64,000 bases of DNA. Source: Prochlorococcus sp. AG-347-K20 (GTDB lineage: Bacteria; Cyanobacteriota; Cyanobacteriia; PCC-6307; Cyanobiaceae). The notes under the pieces were generated by a model that did not search any database, was not told where the DNA came from, and saw only the letters and a program-made list of their open reading frames with translations. The translations under genes were made by a program, and so were the position numbers. Below, one piece after another: positions 31,329-41,107 of this stretch. Location of the stretch: NCBI GenBank assembly GCA_003281315.1, contig QCCH01000006.1, positions 28,986 through 92,985 on the forward strand, given 5' to 3'. Each line of letters opens with the position of its first letter. Positions within the stretch are counted from its first letter, which is position 1.

Positions 31329-33926
31329 TTAATTTTCTTTGCCTGCATTTAATTGGTCTGTTTCTTCTGTTTGTTCATGAGGAACTAATACAACTTCTGA
31401 TAAATGATCACCCTCATCCAATTTTTGTAATTTTACTCCAGTAGCGGCTCTAGATTGTTGTGAAATTTTATCTGCGTTTGTTCTTACTATCACACCTTTT
31501 TCAGTCACAAAAAGTAATTCTTCCCCCTCTCCTAGGACCTTCAAACAAACTAGTACATCATCTTTTATTCTAAATTTTATCGCTCTTAAACCCATGCCTG
31601 CTCTTTTTTGTAGTCTAAACTGATTTACAGGCACTCTTTTACCTAGTCCAAATGCACTGGCTATTAGTACCCAAGGACCTTCTGAAGAGTTAACTTCAAG
31701 ATTTTCATCAAATTCTTTAGTAAGATCTTCATTTTTAGCTAATTGATCAACTAAATCAGATGTTAAAACATCCATAGATACAAGATTGTCTCCTTCTCTG
31801 AGGTTCATAGCTTTAACCCCTCTTGCTGTCCTGCCAAGTGGCCTTAATTCGTTAAAATCTAATCTGAAATGAATCGCCATTCCCGTTCTTGATCCAATCA
31901 AAACACTATCAGCTTCTCTTGATAATCTAACCCAAGTTAAAGCGTCTCCGTCCTCAAGATTTATTGCTATTAATCCATTTGATCGAATTTTTGAGAAAGC
32001 AGAAAGTGAAGTTCTTTTTATAAAGCCAGCCTTGGTTAGCATTAATAAATAACATTCGTTATCAAAAGAATCTACTGCAACCAGTGAAGTTATCTTTTCT
32101 TCTCTTGGTATTGGGAGAAGTTGAACTGATGGAGTACCTTTAGCTGTTCTGCTACTCATAGGAACTCTATATGCTGGGAGAGCATAGGATACGCCTCTAT
32201 CACTGAAAAGCAAAAGAGTATCATGATCATTACAGCTTATAAATAGTTTTACTTCATCATCAGCTTGCGTCTTTGTTCCAGCTTTACCTCTTGACCCACG
32301 ACTTGTAGATTCGAATTCATTAACAGGCATTCTTTTTAAGTAACCTGCTTCAGTTAATAAAACTACAGATCTGTCATTAGCAATAAGATCAATATCATCT
32401 AGACCGCCGCCTAAATCAAGTATTTCTGTTTTTCTTGGAGAGGAAAATCTTTCATCAATTTTATTAAGTTCTTCAAGAATAATTTCAAAAATCCTTTCTT
32501 TACTATTCAATATTTGCTGATATTGGTCGATTCTTTGGGTTAATTCGTTATGTTCTCCTTTGATTTTATCTGCTTCTAGGGCTGTTAATCTTCTCAATTG
32601 CATTTGTAAGATTGCTTCTGCCTGTGTGGAAGATAACTCATGATCAGTTTGTAACTTTTCTCTAGCTGAAACTGTGTCTTTTGCTGATCTTATTAGATTG
32701 ATAATTTCATCCATAGAACCCAACGCTAATAGAAGACCTTTTACAATGTGATCCCTTTCTTCAGCCTTTTTTAATAAAAATCCTGTTCTTCTTCTTATTG
32801 TCTCCACTCTGAAGTCTAGAAATACATCTAACATTTTCCTTAGAGAAAGTGTTGTGGGCTCTCCTTTTACTAAAGCTAGGATATTTGCACTAAAGTTATT
32901 TTGTAGAGGTGTTAACTTAAATAAATTATTTAAAACTACTTGTGGGTAAGCATCCCTTTTTAGTTCAATAACAATCCTCATACCATCTCTATCACTTTCA
33001 TCTCTTATATCAGAAATACCTTCTAATTTTTTTTCATTAACCAAATCAGCAATTCTTTCTATCAATGCCGCTTTATTAGTTTGAAATGGAAGCTCTGTAA
33101 TTATCACTGCATCTTTCTCTGCCCTGCCAGGGGTTTTAATTTGCTCAATATTTGCTATACCTCTCATGGTTATTGAGCCCCTTCCTGTCTTGAAAGTTTC
33201 TCTAATACCATCTCTTCCTAAGATTTGACCACCTGTTGGGAAATCAGGACCCTTAATTATTTCAAAAAGTTCTCTGTCTTCAATCGATGGGCTTTCTATT
33301 ATTGATTTAAGACCATTAATTAATTCCCCCAAGTTATGAGGTGGAATATTAGTTGCCATTCCTACTGCTATTCCAGATGATCCATTTAGAAGTAGTTGAG
33401 GGATTCTAGCAGGTAAAACTGTTGGCTCTTGCTGCGAACCATCAAAATTATCTGCGAAATCCACAGTTTCAGATTCAATATCCTCTAGTAAACTTTCATC
33501 CGTAAGAGACTGTAAACGAGATTCTGTATATCTCATTGCTGCTGGAGGGTCGTTATCTACAGAACCAAAGTTTCCATGGCCATCTATAAGAGGCATCCTC
33601 ATGGAGAAATCCTGTGCCATTCTAACCAAAGCATCATAAACAGCTGTATCGCCATGTGGGTGGTATTTACCAAGTACTTCTCCAACAACTCTTGCACATT
33701 TTCTGTATGGTCTACTGCTAGTTAAACCAAGCTCATACATTGCATAAAGAATTCTTCTGTGAACAGGTTTTAATCCATCTCTTGCATCCGGAAGAGCGCG
33801 CCCAACTATAACGCTCATTGCATACTCAAGATATGAGCGAGACATCTCATTTCTTAAGTCAGTCTGAATAATTCGATCGTTATCTTCGCTTAATCCTGAG
33901 TTATCAGAATCTAAAATATCAGACAT
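31329..33926 (-). CDS. gyrA: DNA gyrase/topoisomerase IV subunit A
   Basis: Type IIA topoisomerase cleavage subunit, 865 residues. The active tyrosine is Tyr133 in [10 protein letters not shown]. The quinolone-determining segment reads [18 protein letters not shown], with Thr94 at the place of E. coli Ser83. The C-terminal beta-pinwheel follows (about 520-830). The DNA-wrapping GyrA box is degenerate: SRGSRGKAG rather than Q(R/K)RGG(R/K)G. Gyrase A is favoured over ParC because of length and location. It is divergent from guaB3. Confidence 0.92.
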   Translation of the reverse strand: MSDILDSDNSGLSEDNDRIIQTDLRNEMSRSYLEYAMSVIVGRALPDARDGLKPVHRRILYAMYELGLTSSRPYRKCARVVGEVLGKYHPHGDTAVYDALVRMAQDFSMRMPLIDGHGNFGSVDNDPPAAMRYTESRLQSLTDESLLEDIESETVDFADNFDGSQQEPTVLPARIPQLLLNGSSGIAVGMATNIPPHNLGELINGLKSIIESPSIEDRELFEIIKGPDFPTGGQILGRDGIRETFKTGRGSITMRGIANIEQIKTPGRAEKDAVIITELPFQTNKAALIERIADLVNEKKLEGISDIRDESDRDGMRIVIELKRDAYPQVVLNNLFKLTPLQNNFSANILALVKGEPTTLSLRKMLDVFLDFRVETIRRRTGFLLKKAEERDHIVKGLLLALGSMDEIINLIRSAKDTVSAREKLQTDHELSSTQAEAILQMQLRRLTALEADKIKGEHNELTQRIDQYQQILNSKERIFEIILEELNKIDERFSSPRKTEILDLGGGLDDIDLIANDRSVVLLTEAGYLKRMPVNEFESTSRGSRGKAGTKTQADDEVKLFISCNDHDTLLLFSDRGVSYALPAYRVPMSSRTAKGTPSVQLLPIPREEKITSLVAVDSFDNECYLLMLTKAGFIKRTSLSAFSKIRSNGLIAINLEDGDALTWVRLSREADSVLIGSRTGMAIHFRLDFNELRPLGRTARGVKAMNLREGDNLVSMDVLTSDLVDQLAKNEDLTKEFDENLEVNSSEGPWVLIASAFGLGKRVPVNQFRLQKRAGMGLRAIKFRIKDDVLVCLKVLGEGEELLFVTEKGVIVRTNADKISQQSRAATGVKLQKLDEGDHLSEVVLVPHEQTEETDQLNAGKEN

Positions 33927-34092
33927 ACAGAAATCCTTTTCTTAATAATAATCGCTGATTGTCATAATGAATAAAAAAAAAGATTTATTTAATTCCTAAA
34001 TACTCACATTTACACACAAATCAAAATAAAACCTTTTGTTTTTGAATAAATCTTGGCTTATTACCCCTTTAGTTGTTAATTTAATCAGAATA

Positions 34093-35268
34093 ATGAATAA
34101 TTCCGTGAATATTGAACTTGGTTTAAATAAAAAAGTCAGAAGGGCTTATGGCATCGATGAAATAGCTTTAGTCCCTGGTAATAGAACACTTGATTACGAT
34201 CTAACTGATCCCTCTTGGCTAATAGGTGATTTCAAAAGAGAAGTTCCCATTGTAGCTAGCGCTATGGATAGTGTGGTCGATGTCAATACGGCTGTAGAAC
34301 TTACAAAATTAGGATCCCTTGGGGTCATTAATATGGAGGGCATACAAACACGATACGAAAAACCTGATGAAATATTGAATCAAATAGCATCAGTCGGGAA
34401 GAATGATTTTGTTCCATTAATGCAGAAAATATATAGTGAGCCCGTAAAGGAAGGATTGATCTTACAAAGAATAAATGAGGTCAAAGAAGGAGGAGGCATC
34501 GCAGCCTTTAGTGGAACTCCTCAAGCTGCTATTAAGTTTAAAAAAGCACTTAATAACTCCAAAATAGATTTATTTTTCCTTCAAGGAACAGTTGTTTCAA
34601 CTGAACATCTTGGTATGGAAGGTAAGGAAACCTTAAATATTAAAGATCTCTGCCAATCTATGAATGTCCCTGTTGTAGCAGGTAATTGTGTTACTTACGA
34701 AGTTGCAAAACTTCTAATGGATGCTGGAGTTGCAGGTTTAATGGTTGGTATAGGACCTGGAGCGGCATGTACTTCAAGAGGTGTATTAGGAATTGGAATT
34801 CCTCAAGCCACTGCAATCGCTGATTGTAGTACTGCAAGGAATGATTACTTTAAAGAAAGTGGTCGTTATATTCCTATTATTGGTGATGGAGGAATTGTCA
34901 CGGGAGGAGATATTTGTAAATGTTTAGCATGTGGTGCAGATGCTGTAATGATTGGATCACCAATAGCTAAATCTTCAAATGCTCCAGGTAAAGGATTTCA
35001 CTGGGGTATGGCTACTCCAAGTCCTGTATTGCCAAGGGGAACAAGAATTGAAGTTGGGTCTACAGGATCCTTAGAAAGGATAATTAAAGGTCCAGCTCTA
35101 CTCGACGATGGGACACATAATTTGTTAGGAGCGATTAGAACTTCAATGAGTACTCTTGGGGCTAAAAATATTAAAGAAATGCAGGAAGTTGAAATAGTTA
35201 TAGCACCATCGCTTCTTACTGAGGGTAAGGTTTATCAAAAAGCTCAGCAGCTTGGAATGGGAAAGTAG
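34093..35268 (+). CDS. guaB3: GuaB3-type IMP dehydrogenase (no Bateman domain)
   Basis: Catalyses IMP to XMP, the committed step to GMP. Starting at ATG 34093 gives 391 residues; an upstream TTG at 34036 would add an unlikely 19-residue tail. The barrel shows SAMDSVVDVNTAVELTKLG, the catalytic cysteine loop GPGAACTSRGVLG, and DGGIVTGGDICKCLACGADA. There is no CBS pair between these parts, which identifies the cyanobacterial GuaB3 subfamily. I infer IMPDH activity from that subfamily. It is followed by the Yfr1 gene. Confidence 0.9.
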   Translation: MNNSVNIELGLNKKVRRAYGIDEIALVPGNRTLDYDLTDPSWLIGDFKREVPIVASAMDSVVDVNTAVELTKLGSLGVINMEGIQTRYEKPDEILNQIASVGKNDFVPLMQKIYSEPVKEGLILQRINEVKEGGGIAAFSGTPQAAIKFKKALNNSKIDLFFLQGTVVSTEHLGMEGKETLNIKDLCQSMNVPVVAGNCVTYEVAKLLMDAGVAGLMVGIGPGAACTSRGVLGIGIPQATAIADCSTARNDYFKESGRYIPIIGDGGIVTGGDICKCLACGADAVMIGSPIAKSSNAPGKGFHWGMATPSPVLPRGTRIEVGSTGSLERIIKGPALLDDGTHNLLGAIRTSMSTLGAKNIKEMQEVEIVIAPSLLTEGKVYQKAQQLGMGK

Positions 35269-35314
35269 TTCATTTAGAGAAAAATTATAAAACCTTAGAG
35301 AATTAAGCATTAAA

Positions 35315-35344
35315 TTGAACAATTATCTAATTAGGAGTTATTAT
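35315..35344 (+). promoter_or_regulatory. Promoter of yfr1
   Basis: A -35-like TTGAAC (35315-35320) and a -10 TATTAT (35339-35344) are separated by 18 bp. They place a start near 35351, precisely where the first hairpin of Yfr1 begins. Good sigma-70-type match; strength is inferred. Confidence 0.7.
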
Positions 35345-35350
35345 GAAATG

Positions 35351-35407
35351 ATGGGGGAAACCCCATACTCCTCACACACTAAATCGCCCGATTTATCGGG
35401 CTTTTTT
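35351..35407 (+). ncRNA. yfr1: Small regulatory RNA Yfr1
   Basis: About 57 nt in the guaB-trxA spacer, the conserved cyanobacterial locus for Yfr1. Visible parts: hairpin ATGGGG-GAAA-CCCCAT (35351-35366), the unpaired signature ACTCCTCACACACT (35367-35380), and a terminator hairpin GCCCGA/TCGGGC (35386-35401) followed by six T (35402-35407). Yfr1 is established as a trans-acting sRNA; in Prochlorococcus MED4 its signature represses porin-type mRNAs by pairing near the start codon. Spacer, structure and signature all match, so the call is firm. Confidence 0.96.
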
Positions 35408-35498
35408 CGATATTTTGTTACTTATATTATTTAATCTGTAATGAAACCATCACTTAAAAGAATTGCCTGCTAAATTTTCAAAAAGGAATACTTAAATT

Positions 35499-35822
35499 AT
35501 GTCATCAGCTCCAGCCGTAACTGATTCTTCATTTGACAAAGATGTACTACAAAGTGATCTACCAGTATTGGTTGATTTTTGGGCACCATGGTGTGGTCCA
35601 TGTAGGATGGTTGCACCAGTTGTAGAAGAAATCTCAAAAGACTTTGAAGGGAAAATTAAAGTTTTTAAATTAAACACAGATGAGAATCCAAATGTTGCCA
35701 GTCAATACGGAATCAGAAGTATTCCTACCTTAATGATTTTCAAAGGAGGTCAAAAGGTTGATACAGTTGTTGGAGCTGTACCAAAAGCAACTCTTTCAAG
35801 CACCTTAACTAAGCATTTATAA
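35499..35822 (+). CDS. trxA: Thioredoxin (m-type)
   Basis: A 107-residue thioredoxin with the active site WCGPC at residues 31-35 inside [12 protein letters not shown], and the cis-proline in SIPTLMIF. It is the general dithiol reductant that couples light to enzyme regulation, for instance of G6PDH/OpcA. It is preceded by yfr1 and a 91-bp gap, so it has its own promoter. It is 11 bp upstream of hisH. Confidence 0.98.
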   Translation: MSSAPAVTDSSFDKDVLQSDLPVLVDFWAPWCGPCRMVAPVVEEISKDFEGKIKVFKLNTDENPNVASQYGIRSIPTLMIFKGGQKVDTVVGAVPKATLSSTLTKHL

Positions 35823-35833
35823 ATTTAAGGGCT

Positions 35834-36451
35834 TTGCATAAGATTGGACTTATAGATTATGGAATGGGTAACATTCATTCAGTAACAAAATCTCTAGAAA
35901 GTCTTGGAGAAGAAATAATATTAATTAAAAACTTTAATGATTCTAAACTTTGTAAGGCGGTAATACTCCCTGGAGTTGGATCATTTGATCCAGCGATGAA
36001 TAATCTTATCAATACAGATTTGATAACTGATTTGAAAAATTGGATTAAAAGTGGGAAGTCTTTTTTCGGGATATGTTTAGGTCTCCAACTCCTTTTTGAA
36101 TCTAGTGAAGAAGGAGAAGTTCAAGGGCTTGGAATTTTAAAAGGAAAAATACAAAAAATACCTAATATTGTTAACCAAAGAACCCCACACATGGGTTGGT
36201 GCCAACTTTTACCTACAAAACAAAATACTTTATTAGATCTCGCAGAATTAAATAATTGGGTTTATTTTGTTCATTCCTATCATGCAATCCCAGATGATTC
36301 AAATATTATTGCAGCTCAGGTTGATTATGGTCCCGAAAAATTAACTGCAATGATTGAGAATGATAATTTATTGGCCTGTCAATTTCATCCAGAAAAATCT
36401 GGGAAAACTGGAGAAAAACTTTTGAGAAGATGGCTAAGTAATATTCAATAA
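35834..36451 (+). CDS. hisH: Imidazole glycerol phosphate synthase glutaminase subunit
   Basis: A 205-residue class I glutamine amidotransferase that feeds ammonia to HisF in histidine synthesis. The nucleophile is Cys81 in FGICLGLQLLF and the His/Glu pair is in CQFHPEKSGKTG. The TTG at 35834 fits the family N-terminus (KIGLIDYGMGNIHS); no ATG is available. It lies 11 bp after trxA and 13 bp before rsmD, so it is probably operonic with them. Confidence 0.96.
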   Translation: MHKIGLIDYGMGNIHSVTKSLESLGEEIILIKNFNDSKLCKAVILPGVGSFDPAMNNLINTDLITDLKNWIKSGKSFFGICLGLQLLFESSEEGEVQGLGILKGKIQKIPNIVNQRTPHMGWCQLLPTKQNTLLDLAELNNWVYFVHSYHAIPDDSNIIAAQVDYGPEKLTAMIENDNLLACQFHPEKSGKTGEKLLRRWLSNIQ

Positions 36452-36464
36452 TTGATAATTACTG

Positions 36465-37064
36465 ATGAAAACAAATTTAAGATTAATAGGTGGTAAAAAG
36501 CTCCGAAGTCCAAATAATTCTTTTACCAGACCTACAACTTTGAGAGTGAGAGAGGCAATATTTAATATATTGAACAATAGAGTTGAAAATAGTAACTGGT
36601 TAGATTTGTTTAGTGGAACAGGAGCTATATCTTGTGAAGCCTATAATCACGGTGCAAGAAAAATACTTGCCATTGAAAAGAACAAAACCAACTCAAAAAT
36701 TTGCTTAGAAAATTTACTCACTTTGGAAAATATAGAGAATAGGAGAAATGATATCGAAGTTATTTGTAAAGACGTTTTGAAATGGACAAAACCAAATTAT
36801 GAGAGAAAATTATCATCAAGAAATATGGATTTAAACAAATTAAAATTTGATTTTGTTTATATAGATCCTCCATACGATGTTGATTTCCATGAATTAGTTT
36901 TAAATCAATTATTCAATTGTAATTTTTTAAAAAAAGATTCAATAGTGATTTGTGAACATTCTCCAAACTTATTTATTAAAAAAAGTACTTTATGGGAAAC
37001 TATAGATGTAAGAAACTATGGGCAGTCAAAATTAACATTCTTAATCAATGTCCAGCATCCCTGA
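36465..37064 (+). CDS. rsmD: 16S rRNA (guanine966-N2)-methyltransferase RsmD
   Basis: A 199-residue SAM-dependent RNA methyltransferase. SAM-binding motif I is [20 protein letters not shown], and the catalytic motif IV is [12 protein letters not shown]. RsmD methylates G966 of 16S rRNA in small-subunit assembly. It has normal length. Its 3' end overlaps the convergent petG gene by 24 bp. It starts 13 bp after hisH. Confidence 0.9.
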   Translation: MKTNLRLIGGKKLRSPNNSFTRPTTLRVREAIFNILNNRVENSNWLDLFSGTGAISCEAYNHGARKILAIEKNKTNSKICLENLLTLENIENRRNDIEVICKDVLKWTKPNYERKLSSRNMDLNKLKFDFVYIDPPYDVDFHELVLNQLFNCNFLKKDSIVICEHSPNLFIKKSTLWETIDVRNYGQSKLTFLINVQHP

Positions 37065-37160
37065 ACCTCTTCTGTATTGATTCCATGCACTTACGAATAA
37101 TCCAAGAAGAGTTATTGGAACTAATCCTAAAACTATTCCACATAGAAGAGGCTCGATCAT
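37041..37160 (-). CDS. petG: Cytochrome b6-f complex subunit V (PetG)
   Basis: A 39-residue single-helix protein: [17 protein letters not shown], a hydrophobic continuation LLGLFVSAW, then NQYRRGS and an acidic tail GMLDID. This is PetG, essential for assembly of the cytochrome b6-f complex in the thylakoid membrane. It is antisense to the last 24 bp of rsmD and diverges from cytM, which starts 55 bp away, so a photosynthetic electron carrier pair shares that small spacer. Confidence 0.97.
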   Translation of the reverse strand: MIEPLLCGIVLGLVPITLLGLFVSAWNQYRRGSGMLDID

Positions 37161-37215
37161 TTTTTTGCCTTTTTTAGATTTCTTATTCACAATTGTTACA
37201 TAGAGATTATTTTTT

Positions 37216-37602
37216 GTGTCAACATCTTCATCATCTGCAGCAGAAAGAGATTTTAAAAGAGAATTCTTAAAAGTTGTTTTTATTATATTTGGAGTTTTAT
37301 TGATTTGTTTTTCAATATTTTTCGTAAATCATCATGAAAATAATAAGTATATTATTGAAACTCTTGAGCTTAATGGCTCTGCTGAGGAAGGAGATGCTCT
37401 TTTTAAGATAAATTGTGTTGGTTGTCATGGAATTACAGCAAGAGGATTAGTGGGCCCAGACTTACACTCAATAACAAAACGTTTGAATGATAAAGAGATA
37501 ATAAAACAAGTTACTGGAGGCCTAACTCCTCCTATGCCAAGTTTTGAAATTGATCCTGTAAATATGTCGAATTTATTAAAATATCTCCATAGCCTTGAAT
37601 GA
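37216..37602 (+). CDS. cytM: Membrane-anchored cytochrome c (cytochrome cM)
   Basis: A 128-residue monohaem cytochrome. The haem motif is CVGCH at residues 67-71; the axial methionine is probably in PPMPSF. An uncleaved N-terminal membrane helix (about 20-38) anchors it in the thylakoid or plasma membrane. The layout matches cytochrome cM, a cyanobacterial protein linked to regulation of respiration and heterotrophic growth; precise partners are debated. GTG start at 37216. It overlaps the next gene by four bases (ATGA). Confidence 0.9.
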   Translation: MSTSSSSAAERDFKREFLKVVFIIFGVLLICFSIFFVNHHENNKYIIETLELNGSAEEGDALFKINCVGCHGITARGLVGPDLHSITKRLNDKEIIKQVTGGLTPPMPSFEIDPVNMSNLLKYLHSLE

Positions 37603-38348
37603 TTTTGGGAAAAAATTTTTCTAATTTAAAGTTAATATTAGTTGAACCAAATGGCCCTTTAAATGTAGGGAGCGTTGCAAGATTATGCAGTAATTTTGAA
37701 GTCGATGAATTAAGAATTGTTTCTCCGAAATGCGATATATTTTCCTTAGAAGCAAAAAAAATGGCCCTTAAAGGTCAAAAATTTCTTGAACATTGTAAGA
37801 TTTTTGATGATCTGCAAAAGGCAATTTTTGATTGTGATTTAGTTCTTGCATCTTGTGGAAGGATTGATGTGAATAAAGATTCATTTTTTGGATCTTCTGA
37901 AGATATATTTGATTGGGCTTTATCCTTTAAAAAGATAAATAATTTAGCAATTATATTTGGTAGAGAAGATAGAGGTTTAACTAACAGTGAATTGCTTCTG
38001 GCAAATAAAACTTTTTATATCCCAACTTCTCGGAGAAATCCTTCATTAAATCTTTCTCACGCTGTTTCAATAGTTTTGTATCAACTAAATAAGTCTTCTA
38101 AAAAGAATTTAAATAATGAATTAAAAGTTTTTAACTTAGCATCATCGAAAGATGTACATGATACATTTGTGGAGATAGAGGAAGTGCTTTTGCAAGTTGG
38201 ATATCTCTTAAAACATACTTCTAGGGCAAAAATCAGTAAATTTAAGAATTTTATTTTCAGAGCAAATACATCAATGCACGAAATAAATGTTTTAAGAGGA
38301 ATTGTCCATCAAATAAACTGGTTTTTGAACAATTCAAAAAGAAATTAG
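37599..38348 (+). CDS. TrmH/TrmJ family RNA 2'-O-methyltransferase
   Basis: A 249-residue SPOUT (alpha/beta-knot) methyltransferase. Motif 1 is VEPNGPLNVGSVARLCSNF, motif 2 IIFGREDRGLTNSEL and motif 3 NPSLNLSHAVSIVLYQL. The C-terminal extension of about 80 residues resembles TrmJ, which methylates position 32 of tRNAs; an rRNA target cannot be excluded. It is translationally linked to cytM through an ATGA overlap, which looks like a chance of genome compaction rather than a functional link. Confidence 0.88.
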   Translation: MILGKNFSNLKLILVEPNGPLNVGSVARLCSNFEVDELRIVSPKCDIFSLEAKKMALKGQKFLEHCKIFDDLQKAIFDCDLVLASCGRIDVNKDSFFGSSEDIFDWALSFKKINNLAIIFGREDRGLTNSELLLANKTFYIPTSRRNPSLNLSHAVSIVLYQLNKSSKKNLNNELKVFNLASSKDVHDTFVEIEEVLLQVGYLLKHTSRAKISKFKNFIFRANTSMHEINVLRGIVHQINWFLNNSKRN

Positions 38349-38470
38349 CTACATAATAAATTACATTAGATTTTATTTCTTTGTAGTTTTAATTTGAAAG
38401 GGATATTTACTAAAAACATTTTCTGAAGTAACATCTACTGATTATTTGAATATTTAAGAAAACTAAAACT

Positions 38471-39559
38471 GTGCCTACAACAAAGAAAAGAAGAGTTTTC
38501 CCTTTTACAGCAGTAATTGGTCAAGAAGAAATGAAATTGGCTCTCTTGTTAAATGTTATTGATCCAAGAATTGGAGGGGTGATGATAATGGGTGATAGAG
38601 GGACTGGAAAGTCTACTACAATTAGAGCCTTAGCTGATTTGTTACCTGCAATTGATGTTGTTAAAGACGATCCATATAATAGTTCTCTAGTCGATCCTGA
38701 TTTACAAAGTAAAGAAGTTTTGGAAAAAATTACTCAAGGAGAAAATCTAGAAAGAGTTCAAAAACAAGTACCTATGGTTGACTTGCCTTTAGGTGCTACT
38801 GAAGACAGGCTCTGTGGAACCATTGATATAGAGAAGGCTTTGAGTGAAGGTGTTAAGGCATTCGAACCTGGATTGTTGGCTAAAGCTAATAGGGGTTTAC
38901 TATACGTTGATGAAGTGAATTTGCTTGATGATCATTTAGTTGATGTACTTCTAGATTCAGCTGCTTCCGGATGGAATACAGTTGAAAGGGAGGGAGTTTC
39001 AGTTCGACATCCTGCGAGGTTTGTCCTTATTGGTTCAGGCAATCCAGAAGAAGGTGAATTAAGGCCTCAACTATTGGATAGGTTTGGAATGAGTGTTGAG
39101 GTGAAGACAGTTAGAGATGCTGAATTAAGAGTTCAAGTAGTAGATCAAAGAACTTCTTTTGACGATAATCCTGACGAGTTTTCATTGAGTGTTGAGAAAC
39201 AACAAGATGAACTTCAACAAAAGGTTATAAAAGCTCAAGAAATATTGAATTCTGTTCAGATGGACGATGATCTTAGATTGAATATTTCTGCAATCTGCGG
39301 AGAACTAGATGTTGATGGTTTACGTGGAGATATTGTTACAAATAGGTCTGCAAGGGCAATTGCAGCCTTTGAGGGGAGAACTGAAGTGCAAGAAGATGAC
39401 ATAGCAAGGGTTATTTCTTGCTCTTTAAGACATAGACTAAGAAAAGATCCTCTAGAACAAGTTGATTCAGGCGAAAAAGTAATTCAAGCTTTTTGTAAAG
39501 TATTTGATTTAGATGAAAAAGAAAATCTTTCAAAATTTCAATTGTCTGCTGAATCTTAA
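38471..39559 (+). CDS. chlI: Magnesium chelatase ATPase subunit I
   Basis: AAA+ motor that drives Mg2+ insertion into protoporphyrin IX, the first committed step to chlorophyll. The 362-residue protein has Walker [18 protein letters not shown], the ChlI insertion [19 protein letters not shown], Walker [19 protein letters not shown], and sensor 1 in [20 protein letters not shown]. Length is normal. GTG start at 38471. It has a 122-bp leader and is followed by ruvC after 5 bp. Confidence 0.98.
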   Translation: MPTTKKRRVFPFTAVIGQEEMKLALLLNVIDPRIGGVMIMGDRGTGKSTTIRALADLLPAIDVVKDDPYNSSLVDPDLQSKEVLEKITQGENLERVQKQVPMVDLPLGATEDRLCGTIDIEKALSEGVKAFEPGLLAKANRGLLYVDEVNLLDDHLVDVLLDSAASGWNTVEREGVSVRHPARFVLIGSGNPEEGELRPQLLDRFGMSVEVKTVRDAELRVQVVDQRTSFDDNPDEFSLSVEKQQDELQQKVIKAQEILNSVQMDDDLRLNISAICGELDVDGLRGDIVTNRSARAIAAFEGRTEVQEDDIARVISCSLRHRLRKDPLEQVDSGEKVIQAFCKVFDLDEKENLSKFQLSAES

Positions 39560-39564
39560 TAAAA

Positions 39565-40038
39565 GTGAGAATAATTGGGATTGACCCTGGATTAGCTAGA
39601 GTTGGTTATGGAATAATTGAAATAGAAAATGAAAGAAGGATTTTATTAGATTGCGGCGTTATTGAGACAGGTAAAGATAAAAAAGAAGAAGATAGACTTT
39701 ATGAGATATTCCAAGATCTTAATGAATTAATTAATGCTTGGAAACCAACAACAGCGGCGGTAGAAAAATTTTTCTTCTACAGGTCAAGTACTACCATTAG
39801 TGTGGTGCAGGCTAGAGGCGTGATTATGATGGTATTGGCCTCTAAAAAAATTCCTGTTAGTGAATATTCACCTGCTCAGGTAAAATTAACAATTGCTGGG
39901 TCTGGAAAGGCATCTAAGCAAGATATTCTTCATGCTGTTATGTATAACTTAGATCTTAAGAAGCCCCCAAAACCTGATGATTCAGCAGATGCATTGGCCA
40001 TAGCACTCACAAAACTAAATGAAGATGGCTTTAACTGA
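39565..40038 (+). CDS. ruvC: Holliday junction resolvase RuvC
   Basis: A 157-residue homodimeric endonuclease that resolves recombination crossovers with RuvAB. The catalytic acids are seen as D in [15 protein letters not shown] in [12 protein letters not shown], and DD in [18 protein letters not shown] start at 39565, 5 bp after chlI, so it is probably on the chlI transcript. It is followed by the folate enzyme after 8 bp. Confidence 0.97.
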   Translation: MRIIGIDPGLARVGYGIIEIENERRILLDCGVIETGKDKKEEDRLYEIFQDLNELINAWKPTTAAVEKFFFYRSSTTISVVQARGVIMMVLASKKIPVSEYSPAQVKLTIAGSGKASKQDILHAVMYNLDLKKPPKPDDSADALAIALTKLNEDGFN

Positions 40039-40046
40039 AAATTCAT

Positions 40047-40604
40047 ATGACGATCTTTGAAAATAAGAAATTGGAGAGGGATATGTTTAGAAAACTAAGA
40101 GATGGGATTTCTCTTAATCAAAGAGAAAATGTAGAAAAGAATGTAAAATTATATGTTGATTCATTTGTTAAGGGATATAAAAATATTGGTTATGTAGCGA
40201 TATATTGGCCTCTAAAAAATGAAGTAGATATAAGAAGTCTTAAGAAGAAATTTACTTTAGCTTTGCCTAGATGTAAAGCTAAAAAAGAAATGTTATTTTA
40301 TCCATGGGATGAAAAACCTCTTACCAAAGATTCTGAGGGGATACCAAGTCCAAATAACTCTTCCCCATTAAGTCATTCAAAGATAAGCATAATACTTGTT
40401 CCATGTCTTTCTGTTGATAAAAATTTAACAAGATTAGGCTATGGAGGAGGTTATTTTGATAAATTAAGGAGAGATAATGATTGGAGAAATGTTCCATGCA
40501 TTGGAGTATTAACTTCTAATTGTGTAAGTACGAATCCATTAACTAGAGCAGAGTGGGATATTCCTTTATCGGGCTTTATCACAGAAAAAGAAATATTTGT
40601 ATAA
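40047..40604 (+). CDS. 5-formyltetrahydrofolate cyclo-ligase
   Basis: A 185-residue enzyme (COG0212) converting 5-formyl-THF to 5,10-methenyl-THF with ATP, salvaging stored folate. The signature RLGYGGGYFDKL is visible near the C-terminal third, and IAIYWPLKNEVDIRSL-type sequence (YVAIYWPLKNEVDIRSL) marks the N-terminal half. It is part of the chlI-ruvC run of short-spaced genes. Confidence 0.93.
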   Translation: MTIFENKKLERDMFRKLRDGISLNQRENVEKNVKLYVDSFVKGYKNIGYVAIYWPLKNEVDIRSLKKKFTLALPRCKAKKEMLFYPWDEKPLTKDSEGIPSPNNSSPLSHSKISIILVPCLSVDKNLTRLGYGGGYFDKLRRDNDWRNVPCIGVLTSNCVSTNPLTRAEWDIPLSGFITEKEIFV

Positions 40605-40643
40605 TAGAAAATTCATAAAGTGATTAATTTATAGTTTTAAAAA

Positions 40644-41063
40644 ATGGAAAATCGAGAAAAATACAATAACTTATCTAAATTAGTTGAAAAGTTGAAGAAA
40701 TCAGAAGATCCAAAGAGAAAATATGAATACATTTTGTGGTTAGGCAAAAAATTGAAAGAACCAGATAGTAAGATCCTTGTTGAAGAAAATAAGGTTAAGG
40801 GATGCGTTTCAGAAGTTTTTGTTAAGGCAACTATTAAAGCAGGTAAATTATTTTGGGAAGGATATTCTGATGCTCTCATAACAAAGGGTTTGTTGGCATT
40901 TCTAATTAGTGGATTAAATGAGTTAACACCTAATGAAGTTGTTGAAGTAGATAAGAAATTTATAGAAGATACTGGGTTGAAATCAAGCTTAACACCTTCA
41001 AGATCAAATGGTTTTTTAAACATATTGTTGAAAATGCAGTCTCAAGCAAATGAATTTTTGTAG
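40644..41063 (+). CDS. sufE: Cysteine desulfuration protein SufE
   Basis: A 139-residue SufE protein that takes persulfide from SufS and passes it to the SufBCD scaffold in Fe-S cluster synthesis. The acceptor cysteine is Cys54 in NKVKGCVSEVFV, preceded by the family motif KYEYILWLGKKL. Fe-S clusters are needed for photosystem I and ferredoxin. It is located between the folate gene (39-bp gap) and hom (44-bp gap). Confidence 0.95.
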   Translation: MENREKYNNLSKLVEKLKKSEDPKRKYEYILWLGKKLKEPDSKILVEENKVKGCVSEVFVKATIKAGKLFWEGYSDALITKGLLAFLISGLNELTPNEVVEVDKKFIEDTGLKSSLTPSRSNGFLNILLKMQSQANEFL

Positions 41064-41107
41064 GTCTAATAATATAAAATTAAACTCAAAGTAAAAAGAA
41101 ATAAAAA

